From Gammaproteobacteria bacterium (GTDB lineage: Bacteria; Pseudomonadota; Gammaproteobacteria; Pseudomonadales; Pseudohongiellaceae), in NCBI GenBank assembly GCA_947377625.1, contig CANCGR010000242.1, positions 1 through 5,222 on the forward strand: DNA of 5,222 nucleotides, written 5' to 3'. The position numbers were made by a program, and so were the translations under genes. The notes beneath the pieces were generated by a model. It was not told the origin of the DNA, did not search any database, and saw only the letters and a program-made list of their open reading frames with translations. This document shows, piece by piece, positions 1 through 5,222 of the stretch. Each line of letters opens with the position of its first letter. Within the stretch, counting starts at the first letter, position 1.

Positions 1-632
1 ACATCTCGCTGCAGCACGGCGTTGATATAGCTTTTCACCCACGCATCGCGCCGCGCAGTGGCACTGCGTTGCAACACCTCAGGATAGCCACCTTGCAGCA
101 CTCGCTGTTCCAGTACACCGCCCACTTGCTTCGCCGCCAGTTTGGACGCGACCGCCGGCAAGCGCCCCTGCCTCAAACCGGCAAACACCAGCGCCAGCCA
201 GTCTCCGGCACTGTGTTGCAGCTCGCAGCCGGCGAGCGGCAACAACGAAAGCACTTCGATACGTCCTGCGAGCGAATCCGCTACGCGCGGCAGCGCCATC
301 ACATCGGCCGAGCCGGTAATCAGGAAGCGCCCGGGGCGCCGGTCTTGATCCACCGCCAGCTTCATTGCCAGCAGCAATTCCGGAACCCGTTGTACTTCAT
401 CAATCACTGCCATATCCAGACGCTGGATGAAGCCCTGTGGATCATGCCTCGCCGCTGCCAGCGTGGCGCTGTCGTCCAGTGTCAGATACGGGCGTTTGCT
501 GCTCTCAAACTGCCGTATTAGTGTGGATTTGCCCGCTTGCCGAGGCCCGTTGACCAGCACTACAGGTGTGTCGCGCAACGCAAGCTCCACACAGGAACGG
601 AGGTGGCGTGGATGGACTTTTGGAGATCTCAT
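1..632 (-). CDS. AAA+ ATPase, AAA_14/DUF4143 family (partial, C-terminal half missing)
   Basis: Reading the minus strand from the ATG at 632 gives 210 uninterrupted codons to the window edge. Visible motifs are a Walker A loop, GPRQAGKST, at residues 29-37; a Walker B strand, VIDEVQ, at 76-81; a sensor-1-like strand, FLITGSAD, at 103-110; and a following SLAGR at 120-124. After these come GGYPEVL and a W..SY...VLQRDV segment near residues 195-210, which matches the start of the DUF4143 C-terminal region. Family members are usually about 380-420 residues, so roughly half is outside the window. The family binds ATP and is probably cytoplasmic; its physiological role is poorly defined and it is often found in accessory DNA. 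The start is fixed because an in-frame TAA lies upstream, inside the -10 box, and no other ATG, GTG or TTG start precedes it. No strong Shine-Dalgarno is visible. The gene has the same orientation as the receptor gene upstream but has its own promoter, so it is probably independent. Family assignment is firm; function is unknown. Confidence 0.88.
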   Translation of the reverse strand, partial: MRSPKVHPRHLRSCVELALRDTPVVLVNGPRQAGKSTLIRQFESSKRPYLTLDDSATLAAARHDPQGFIQRLDMAVIDEVQRVPELLLAMKLAVDQDRRPGRFLITGSADVMALPRVADSLAGRIEVLSLLPLAGCELQHSAGDWLALVFAGLRQGRLPAVASKLAAKQVGGVLEQRVLQGGYPEVLQRSATARRDAWVKSYINAVLQRD

Positions 633-664
633 GGAATTGGTCGGGTTACCAACAGGAAGCCTGC

Positions 665-693
665 ATTATAGCCGGCCAATCGGGAATATAACC
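665..693 (-). promoter_or_regulatory. Predicted promoter of the DUF4143 ATPase gene
   Basis: On the minus strand a perfect -10 hexamer, TATAAT, occupies 670-665, 32 bp before the ATG at 632. This implies a short leader of roughly 26 nt. At the standard 17-bp spacing the -35 position reads GGTTAT (693-688), a poor match to TTGACA, so the promoter probably depends on an activator or is otherwise modulated. The nearest direct repeat of the 22-bp array overlaps the spacer and -35 region. The -10 is seen directly; promoter function is inferred. Confidence 0.55.
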
Positions 694-739
694 CCGTCCA
701 ATCAGGAATATATCAGCGGCCAATCGGGAACATCTCTCC
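674..739. repeat. Three 22-bp-phased direct repeats upstream of the ATPase gene
   Basis: A 14-bp core occurs three times in the same orientation: CCAATCGGGAATAT at 676-689, CCAATCAGGAATAT at 698-711 and CCAATCGGGAACAT at 720-733. The second and third each differ from the first at one base. The start-to-start distance is exactly 22 bp both times, about two helical turns, so the sites would lie on one face of the DNA. The 8-bp spacers are unrelated to each other. A degenerate CCAACAGGAA sits out of phase at 649-658. The array ends 4 bp upstream of the -10 box of the ATPase gene, so it is most simply read as tandem operator sites for a regulator not encoded in this window. Confidence 0.75.
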
Positions 740-755
740 GGGATGATGGCCAGCC

Positions 756-3161
756 CTAAAACTCATACCCCAACTGCACCGCCAACTGCCGGCCGCGATC
801 AACAATCGCAAAGAAGGTATTGGTGCCAAACGAGCTTGCCGACAGCGGCACGTTGCCGGCATAGGTCAGCACTTTTTCATTGGTAAGATTCTTGCCAATG
901 AACGAGAGCTTCCATTTGTCGCCAGCAATGCCCACGCGCAGATCAACGCGGCCTACTGCATCAATTTCCATCAGCGGATCATGGTTGTCGTGGATCTGTT
1001 GCTGGGAGCGGTAGTTGTACATCAAGTTGCCAAACAGTGTGCGGCCGTTTGCCAGCGGCTTTTTGTAATCGAGTGAAAGATTCAAACTGTTTTCAGGCGT
1101 GTATTGCCCGCGCTGGCCGGTGTAGTCGCACATGCGCACGCCGTTGACGGTATCGCCATCGGGCACTTGCCGGTTGTAGCAGTTGCCGTTGTGGAAGTCG
1201 GTGAAAACGAAATCCAGCCAAGCGTAGGAGTAACCCAGTGTGATGGTGTCGGTGGCGGCCCAGCGGCCATCGAGTTCGAGACCTTGCACGCGCGTTTTCT
1301 TGGCGTTGCCGACATTGAAACCAAACGAGCCGTCGAACTGACTTACCTGCAAGTCGCGATAGTCGGTGTAGAAATAAGATGCATTCAATTCCACCGAGCG
1401 ATTGAAGAAAAAGTTCTTGCTGCCGATTTCATAAGACGTGGCTTTTTCTTCCTTGAACTCGAAATAGTACGGGTTGTTGGCGCGGCCATCGAAGCCGCCG
1501 GCCTTGTAGCCAGAAGTGGCGCTGGCGTAGATCATGCTCTGGTCATTCATGTCCCATTCCAGATTCACCATCGGAGTGAACTGGTTTTCGTTGCGCTCAC
1601 CAGACAGATCATGACCGGGCGCAATCACACCGGGCGCAATCACCTGGCCAGCCAATTGTTGCGTATAGATTTTGAAAGCGCCGAAATACACTTTCGCTGC
1701 CACGCCGTCAGTGAGTGGTTTATCAGTATTAATGTCGAGCACGTTCATGCGGCGGTAACCGCTCTTGGCTTCGCGGGTGTAGCGGCCACCGAGTGAAAGG
1801 CGCAGGGTGTCAGTAAGATTCCACTTGCCCTGGAAAAACGCGGCGTTGGTGGAGCTGCTCTGGCCATTGTCGCGACGGATTCTGGTGCCGGCCAGCAGTG
1901 CGAGTGCGCGCTTGGCCGGATCAGTGGATGACAAGGCCAGCGTCTTCAGGAAAGTATCTGTCGGCAAATTCAACAATTCCAGTGAGGTCATGTCGGCGTC
2001 CTGATAGTAGTAGCCGGCCAGCCATTCAAATTTTCCGCCTGCAGGCGAGGCCAAACGGAATTCCTGGCTCACCTGTTTGTACTCTTCTCCCAACTGCACG
2101 TTGAACGAGTTGGCAGGGGTGTAATCGCAGTCGCAATATTCACTGAAGTCGTACTTCACATGGCCGGTGACCGAGGTGAGCTTCACGTTGTTGAAATCGT
2201 AATTGAAAGTGAGGGTCTGGTTTTCTACATGGTTGTTGCTTTGCTCAGGGCTGTTGGTCTGGCGGGTGAAGTCGAGGTTGGCTTCCAATGCGGGCTGACC
2301 GAATATGGTCAGAATCTGCGCCATGTTCTTGCCAGCCAGCGGTGAAGAACCGGCCGGGAACAAGTTGGGGTCATCGCGCACCACTTCAAACTGGCGACCA
2401 TTGGTGCTGAAATTGTTGCGCTCTATTTTCAGCGAGGCATCGAGTGCCTGGGTGATGTCCCAGTCGAGCGTGAGGCGGTAAGTGTGTTCGTTGCGCGAGG
2501 GTTCATCCTTGCCGGTGGTGGAGTTGAGCAGATAGCCGTCGTCCTGGTAACCACGATAGGCAAAGCGGGCGCGCACGGCGTCACTGAGCGGGCCTGAGGC
2601 GATGGCAGTCACTTCGTTCTGGTTGGATTCAAACTCATGCAACACATCCACCGAGAACAGTGCCTCCTTGGTGGGGCGCATCGTGGTGTAGTTGAGCGCG
2701 CCGGCAATGGTGTTTTTGCCGAACAGGATGCTCTGCGGGCCGCGCAATACTTCAATACGCTTGAGATCAAGATAGGGCGCGCGCATCAACATCTGGCGAC
2801 CGTAATAAACGCCGTCCACATATTGCCCCACCGATTGTTCAAAGCCCTGGTTGTTGCCGGAACCGATGCCGCGAATGTAGAGCTGCGTGCTCACTGCGGT
2901 TTCCGTCATGCTCAGGTTGGGAATGAATTCGACCAGGTCGGTAATTTTGTTGATGTTGGCGGCTTCGATATGGTCGGCATCTACCACGCTCACCGAGATC
3001 GGCACGTCTTTGAGAGACTCTTCGCGCTTCTGTGCAGTAACCGTGATTTCTTCGAGTGCTTGTTGTTGCGCCACGGCGACATGGGCGACAGCAAATCCGG
3101 TAATGGCTAATGCGAGGGCAGAAAGTTTGCCAGCCGTGCAGTAAGTGCGAAGGATCATCAT
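756..3161 (-). CDS. TonB-dependent outer-membrane receptor
   Basis: This 801-residue protein should transport a scarce ligand (siderophore, cobalamin, glycan or similar) across the outer membrane using TonB-ExbBD energy; the substrate cannot be read from the sequence. A hydrophobic signal peptide covers about residues 1-31, with cleavage likely after VAVA. It is followed directly by a TonB box, EEITVTAQKRE, at 37-47, so there is no N-terminal signalling domain for sigma/anti-sigma control. The plug shows IRGIG (96-100), YVDGVYYGR (114-122) and RIEVLRGPQSILFGKN (135-150). The rest is the predicted beta-barrel and ends in QLGYEF, with the terminal Phe typical of outer-membrane barrels. Two Cys pairs, C343/C345 and C661/C678, lie in probable surface loops and could form disulfides. 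The start at 3161 is chosen over an upstream in-frame ATG at 3215 because AAAGGA sits 7 nt before it, the signal peptide begins there, and the longer form would overlap dacB. Its 35-bp distance from dacB suggests one transcript. Confidence 0.95.
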   Translation of the reverse strand: MMILRTYCTAGKLSALALAITGFAVAHVAVAQQQALEEITVTAQKREESLKDVPISVSVVDADHIEAANINKITDLVEFIPNLSMTETAVSTQLYIRGIGSGNNQGFEQSVGQYVDGVYYGRQMLMRAPYLDLKRIEVLRGPQSILFGKNTIAGALNYTTMRPTKEALFSVDVLHEFESNQNEVTAIASGPLSDAVRARFAYRGYQDDGYLLNSTTGKDEPSRNEHTYRLTLDWDITQALDASLKIERNNFSTNGRQFEVVRDDPNLFPAGSSPLAGKNMAQILTIFGQPALEANLDFTRQTNSPEQSNNHVENQTLTFNYDFNNVKLTSVTGHVKYDFSEYCDCDYTPANSFNVQLGEEYKQVSQEFRLASPAGGKFEWLAGYYYQDADMTSLELLNLPTDTFLKTLALSSTDPAKRALALLAGTRIRRDNGQSSSTNAAFFQGKWNLTDTLRLSLGGRYTREAKSGYRRMNVLDINTDKPLTDGVAAKVYFGAFKIYTQQLAGQVIAPGVIAPGHDLSGERNENQFTPMVNLEWDMNDQSMIYASATSGYKAGGFDGRANNPYYFEFKEEKATSYEIGSKNFFFNRSVELNASYFYTDYRDLQVSQFDGSFGFNVGNAKKTRVQGLELDGRWAATDTITLGYSYAWLDFVFTDFHNGNCYNRQVPDGDTVNGVRMCDYTGQRGQYTPENSLNLSLDYKKPLANGRTLFGNLMYNYRSQQQIHDNHDPLMEIDAVGRVDLRVGIAGDKWKLSFIGKNLTNEKVLTYAGNVPLSASSFGTNTFFAIVDRGRQLAVQLGYEF
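1614..1643 (-). repeat. 15-bp perfect tandem duplication inside the receptor gene
   Basis: ACCGGGCGCAATCAC (plus-strand reading) occurs twice back to back at 1614-1628 and 1629-1643 with no mismatch. It is in frame and encodes VIAPG-VIAPG at receptor residues 507-516. Identity at every base, including third codon positions, points to a recent replication-slippage duplication. The Pro/Gly-rich segment is probably an extracellular loop, where a five-residue insertion would be tolerated. Confidence 0.85.
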
Positions 3162-3168
3162 GTTTGTT

Positions 3169-3174
3169 TCCTTT
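3169..3174 (-). promoter_or_regulatory. Ribosome binding site deciding the receptor start
   Basis: AAAGGA on the minus strand lies 7 nt upstream of the ATG at 3161, in the 35-bp gap after the dacB stop codon. It supports the 3161 start over the in-frame ATG at 3215. A second ATG follows immediately (3158), so an 800-residue product is equally possible. Confidence 0.75.
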
Positions 3175-3196
3175 GTGCGGAAGTCCGGTTCCAAAG

Positions 3197-4639
3197 TTAG
3201 TGCTCGAACACCCAAGTCAGCAGAGCATCCATCAGCTCTACGCCGGGGCCGTGGTCGGCTTCGCTATGATTAAGCATGCCGACCACGGTAAATTGTTTGC
3301 CTGACTTGGCGGTTACATAGCCAGCCACTGCGGAAACTTCATCCAGCGTGCCGGTTTTTATGTGCATATTACCGCGCATGCGCTCGCTGCGCAGTCGATT
3401 ACGCATGGTGCCATCAATGCCGTTGAGCGGCAGTGACGACACAAATTCGGCCATGTAAGGGCTGTCATGCCCATGTTGTAGCACTTGATTGAGCAAAGAC
3501 GGTGTAATGCGCGCTTCACGCGCCAGACCGGCGCCGTTCGACACCACCAAGGCATCGCTGTTGATGCCCAGCATCTGCAGATATTCACCCACCACAGCGC
3601 CACCATTGGCCACCGTAGCGGGCGCGCCAGAACGCTCGGCACCCAGCGTCAGCAAGGTTTGCCTTGTCATCAAATTGTTGCTGAATTTATTGATGGAGCG
3701 AATCACATCCGCCAGTGGCGGCGATGACCATTGCACGAGGGTCGGCACATTTTCTGGTGCCTTGGCGGTGCGCAGGCTGCCGTTGAATTCTCCACCAAGC
3801 TCGGCCCACAGTTTGCCGAACAAGCCAAAGAAAAATGTTTCCGGCGTCAGCACTGCTCGCACCATTGCATCCTCCCGGCACGAGGCGGGGTAATCACCGC
3901 TCCACACCACATGCTCGGGCCGGGCGGCATCTTCAAGAAAACGCAGGCCATGCTGATAGCCTTCGCAAGCGCCTTTTTTCAGATGCACATCGTTGGTGAT
4001 CTGCAGGTTGCTGAGTGCGGGGTCGGCATGGATGTCTACATGTTTGCCGTCGGTCGAAGGGTGAATATAAAAAGTCACCGCCTGGAAATTGCTCATCAGC
4101 GCATTAGGCAGCACGTTGTAGGCGCGGTCTTTCTTGTTGTCGATCAGGTTGTCCTGCCCGGTGCCGGCATCGAAGTAGCTGGTGTCGAGCAACAGGTCGC
4201 CGGTGATGCGGATAATGCCGGCGCGTTGCACGGCTTTGAGCATGTTGCGCACCTGCTCTTCCAGCAAGTACGGGTCGCCACCGCCTTTGATCAGCAGATC
4301 GCCTTGCAGGATGCCGTCGTTGACGGGGCCCAGTGCGTAGACTTTGGTGTTCCAGGTGAAATTGGGGCCCAGCTGTTCAAGGGCTGCCAGCGTAGTGAGC
4401 ACTTTCATCGTGGAGGCGGGATTAAGGGCAGTGCCGGCGTTGATATCGAGCACGGTGGCCCCACCGCCAACTTCCTGCACATAGAAACCGTAACTGCTGG
4501 CAGGGAGCTTGTGGCCCGACACCACCACCTGCATACGGGGCGGAATCGTGGTTGCACTGGTCTGCGCCTGCACACTACAAGACAGGCAAAAACTGGTCAG
4601 AACGGCGCCGATACGCGCCAGCGAGTGAGTAATCAGCAT
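3197..4639 (-). CDS. dacB: D-alanyl-D-alanine carboxypeptidase/endopeptidase, PBP4 family (peptidase S13)
   Basis: This 480-residue protein is close to E. coli PBP4 in length. It should act in the periplasm, removing the terminal D-Ala from pentapeptides and cutting D-Ala-mDAP cross-links during peptidoglycan remodelling. A signal peptide covers about residues 1-25, with cleavage likely after SVQA; C18 and C21 do not form a lipobox. All three penicillin-binding motifs are present and correctly spaced: STMK at 76-79 with the acylated Ser76, SNN at 320-322, and KTG at 428-430. Other family hallmarks are GGGDP (119-123), the extra-domain insertion between the first two motifs, NGAGLAREARIT (368-379) and SLPLNGIDGTM (402-412). 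C225 and C254 may pair. An in-frame TAA three codons upstream makes the ATG at 4639 the first possible start. The Shine-Dalgarno is weak and a 5-bp stem (4648-4661) lies just upstream, so expression may be low. The gene precedes the TonB-dependent receptor by 35 bp on the same strand, and vapB diverges from it. Confidence 0.95.
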   Translation of the reverse strand: MLITHSLARIGAVLTSFCLSCSVQAQTSATTIPPRMQVVVSGHKLPASSYGFYVQEVGGGATVLDINAGTALNPASTMKVLTTLAALEQLGPNFTWNTKVYALGPVNDGILQGDLLIKGGGDPYLLEEQVRNMLKAVQRAGIIRITGDLLLDTSYFDAGTGQDNLIDNKKDRAYNVLPNALMSNFQAVTFYIHPSTDGKHVDIHADPALSNLQITNDVHLKKGACEGYQHGLRFLEDAARPEHVVWSGDYPASCREDAMVRAVLTPETFFFGLFGKLWAELGGEFNGSLRTAKAPENVPTLVQWSSPPLADVIRSINKFSNNLMTRQTLLTLGAERSGAPATVANGGAVVGEYLQMLGINSDALVVSNGAGLAREARITPSLLNQVLQHGHDSPYMAEFVSSLPLNGIDGTMRNRLRSERMRGNMHIKTGTLDEVSAVAGYVTAKSGKQFTVVGMLNHSEADHGPGVELMDALLTWVFEH

Positions 4640-4749
4640 AGGCGGTTAGCCTAATGAGGCTTGATTGCCGAGTCCACCATTAGTCTTGCCGGGATATCAG
4701 TTAGCAGATTTCCAGCTGACTCTGACAAATATCACTGGCAGGCTCCCAG

Positions 4750-4779
4750 TTGATGCACTAGCATCAATGCATCAGATGC
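4750..4779 (+). promoter_or_regulatory. Predicted VapBC operator (paired inverted repeats)
   Basis: Two adjacent inverted repeats share the same half-site. The first is TTGATGC-ACTA-GCATCAA at 4750-4767, with perfect 7-bp arms. The second is GCATC-A-GATGC at 4769-4779, with perfect 5-bp arms. A further TTGATG at 4787-4792 overlaps the start codon. The second repeat abuts the GAGG ribosome binding site of vapB. Ribbon-helix-helix antitoxins usually bind short symmetrical half-sites upstream of their own operon, so this is the natural candidate for the autoregulatory operator. The symmetry is seen directly; binding is inferred. Confidence 0.65.
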
Positions 4780-4783
4780 GAGG
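4780..4783 (+). promoter_or_regulatory. Ribosome binding site deciding the vapB start
   Basis: GAGG lies 5 nt before the ATG at 4789. An in-frame GTG at 4783 overlaps this GAGG itself and has no Shine-Dalgarno of its own, so the ATG at 4789 is preferred. Confidence 0.65.
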
Positions 4784-4788
4784 TGTTG

Positions 4789-5034
4789 ATGAGAACCACA
4801 GTCGATATCGAGGAAGACGTAATGATTGCCATCAAGGAACTGGCCCGGCGTGAAGGCACTACTGCCGGCGCATTGATGTCGACACTGCTGCGCAAGGCGC
4901 TGACCAAGACCGAATCCGCCTCTGCCAACGCAGTGAAAGAGCCCAACACCAGCTATGGTTTCCGCCCGTTGCCGGCCGGCAAGGTGGTGGGCAATGACCA
5001 GATCAACAAGCTGCGCGACGAGCAGGGAATCTGA
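4789..5034 (+). CDS. vapB: VapB-type antitoxin, ribbon-helix-helix family
   Basis: This 81-residue protein should be the antitoxin of a type II toxin-antitoxin pair, neutralising the adjacent PIN-domain toxin and repressing its own operon. The N-terminus reads as a ribbon-helix-helix fold: a beta strand, RTTVDI, at 2-7, helix A at about 8-21, an EGTTAG turn at 22-27, and helix B at about 26-38. A low-complexity Ala/Ser/Thr/Glu linker (39-50) follows. The C-terminal segment, GFRPLPAGKVVGNDQINKLR at 57-76, resembles the toxin-wrapping tail of VapB proteins that pair with this VapC subgroup. The ATG at 4789 follows GAGG by 5 nt; starting at the in-frame GTG at 4783 would give 83 residues. The toxin gene begins 6 nt after the stop. 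Upstream inverted repeats are a likely operator. The fold is clear; the vapB name rests on the partner gene and the C-terminal tail. Confidence 0.87.
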   Translation: MRTTVDIEEDVMIAIKELARREGTTAGALMSTLLRKALTKTESASANAVKEPNTSYGFRPLPAGKVVGNDQINKLRDEQGI

Positions 5035-5040
5035 AATCCG

Positions 5041-5222
5041 ATGCGCGCACTGCTCGACACCAATGTGCTGATCGCACTGCTCGATACCAGCCATCTGCAT
5101 CATCAGCGCGCGATGCAATGGCTGCATTCCCATATCCACCACGGCTGGGCCTCGTGCCCGCTTACCCAGAATGGCTGCATTCGAATCATGTCGCAGCCGG
5201 CCTATCCCAATGCACGCTCACC
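5041..5222 (+). CDS. vapC: VapC-type PIN-domain ribonuclease toxin (partial, C-terminus missing)
   Basis: Sixty codons are visible before the window ends; the family is usually about 130-145 residues. The N-terminus, LLDTNVLIALLD at 4-15, is the classic PIN-domain first strand with the first metal-binding acid at Asp6. A helix follows, with HHQRAMQW at 20-27. Next comes GWASCPLTQNGCIRIMSQP (35-53), typical of a VapC subgroup. VapC toxins are Mg2+-dependent RNases that cut tRNA or rRNA and stop translation. Where many relatives have the second acidic residue (LTENG) this protein has Gln43, which may alter activity. The remaining acidic residues would be beyond the edge. The gene starts 6 nt after the vapB stop. 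An AGGGA inside the vapB end lies 12 nt before the ATG, so translation is probably coupled to vapB. Whether the gene is intact cannot be judged here. Confidence 0.87.
   Translation, partial: MRALLDTNVLIALLDTSHLHHQRAMQWLHSHIHHGWASCPLTQNGCIRIMSQPAYPNARS

Larger units (their letters stand above)
4640..4788. other. Divergent intergenic region between dacB and vapB
   Basis: These 149 bp must contain the promoters for both dacB (minus) and vapB (plus). The right third holds the inverted half-site cluster annotated separately. A TTGTCA on the minus strand (4728-4723) could be a -35 for dacB, but the sequence 17 bp on, GCTAAC, is a poor -10. I see no convincing sigma-70 promoter for vapB. Nearer dacB, AGCCT-AATG-AGGCT (4648-4661) could form a small hairpin in the dacB leader. 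No gene is apparent here. Confidence 0.6.

Noticed and set aside
674..739. Short CRISPR array
   Set aside because: Repeats are only 14 bp with 8-bp spacers and three copies, far below CRISPR dimensions, and they sit at a promoter.
718..755. Intrinsic terminator after the receptor gene
   Set aside because: GGCCA and TGGCC can pair, but around a large unpaired loop and with no U-tract, so no terminator is supported.
69..759. Plus-strand open frames opposite the ATPase gene (69-521, 142-348, 427-759)
   Set aside because: They are antisense to a minus-strand frame with clear Walker motifs, and their translations resemble no family.
3162..3215. Eighteen-residue N-terminal extension of the receptor from an ATG at 3215
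   Set aside because: It would precede the signal peptide with charged residues, overlaps the dacB end and lacks a ribosome binding site, whereas AAAGGA sits correctly before the ATG at 3161.
1104..4654. Long plus-strand open frames opposite the receptor and dacB (e.g. 1104-1796, 2637-3110, 3731-4654)
   Set aside because: They are shadows of well-supported coding frames, and their His/Val/Gly-rich composition is typical of reverse-complement reading.
4648..4661. AGCCT-AATG-AGGCT hairpin upstream of dacB as a riboswitch or attenuator
   Set aside because: A single 5-bp stem is too small to support more than a possible minor effect on translation initiation.
4694..4728. Sigma-70 promoter for dacB with -35 TTGTCA at 4728-4723
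   Set aside because: The hexamer at proper spacing matches the -10 consensus at only half its positions, and better A/T-rich hexamers lie at the wrong distance.
4732..5142. Minus-strand open frame opposite vapBC
   Set aside because: It covers the vapB and vapC frames, whose motifs and spacing are convincing; the antisense translation shows no recognisable domain.

Overview
The window looks like a chromosomal stretch of a Gram-negative, diderm bacterium, most plausibly a gammaproteobacterium. The evidence is an outer-membrane TonB-dependent receptor with a C-terminal Phe, a periplasmic PBP4-type peptidoglycan hydrolase, moderately high G+C, and Shine-Dalgarno sites where they can be seen. I cannot name the genus.

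Layout, left to right. (1) 1-632, minus strand: the N-terminal half of an AAA+ ATPase of the AAA_14/DUF4143 type, running off the left edge. (2) 633-755: a 123-bp intergenic region with three 14-bp direct repeats spaced exactly 22 bp apart, directly upstream of a perfect TATAAT for the ATPase gene. (3) 756-3161, minus: a complete TonB-dependent receptor of 801 residues, substrate unknown. (4) 3197-4639, minus: dacB, a complete PBP4-family D-Ala-D-Ala carboxypeptidase/endopeptidase with all three active-site motifs. It lies 35 bp upstream of the receptor gene and is probably co-transcribed with it. (5) 4640-4788: a divergent intergenic region with a cluster of TGATGC/GCATCA inverted half-sites just before vapB. 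(6) 4789-5034, plus: a VapB-type ribbon-helix-helix antitoxin. (7) 5041-5222, plus: the start of its VapC PIN-domain toxin, cut by the right edge.

The centre is therefore a cell-envelope pair, one gene for peptidoglycan trimming in the periplasm and one for energised uptake across the outer membrane. It is flanked by two accessory-type modules: a DUF4143 ATPase with its own repeat-bearing promoter, and a VapBC toxin-antitoxin pair with a likely autoregulatory operator. All the proteins belong to known families. The least explained parts are the two regulatory arrays and the dacB-receptor pairing. I found no RNA genes, insertion sequences or CRISPR arrays.
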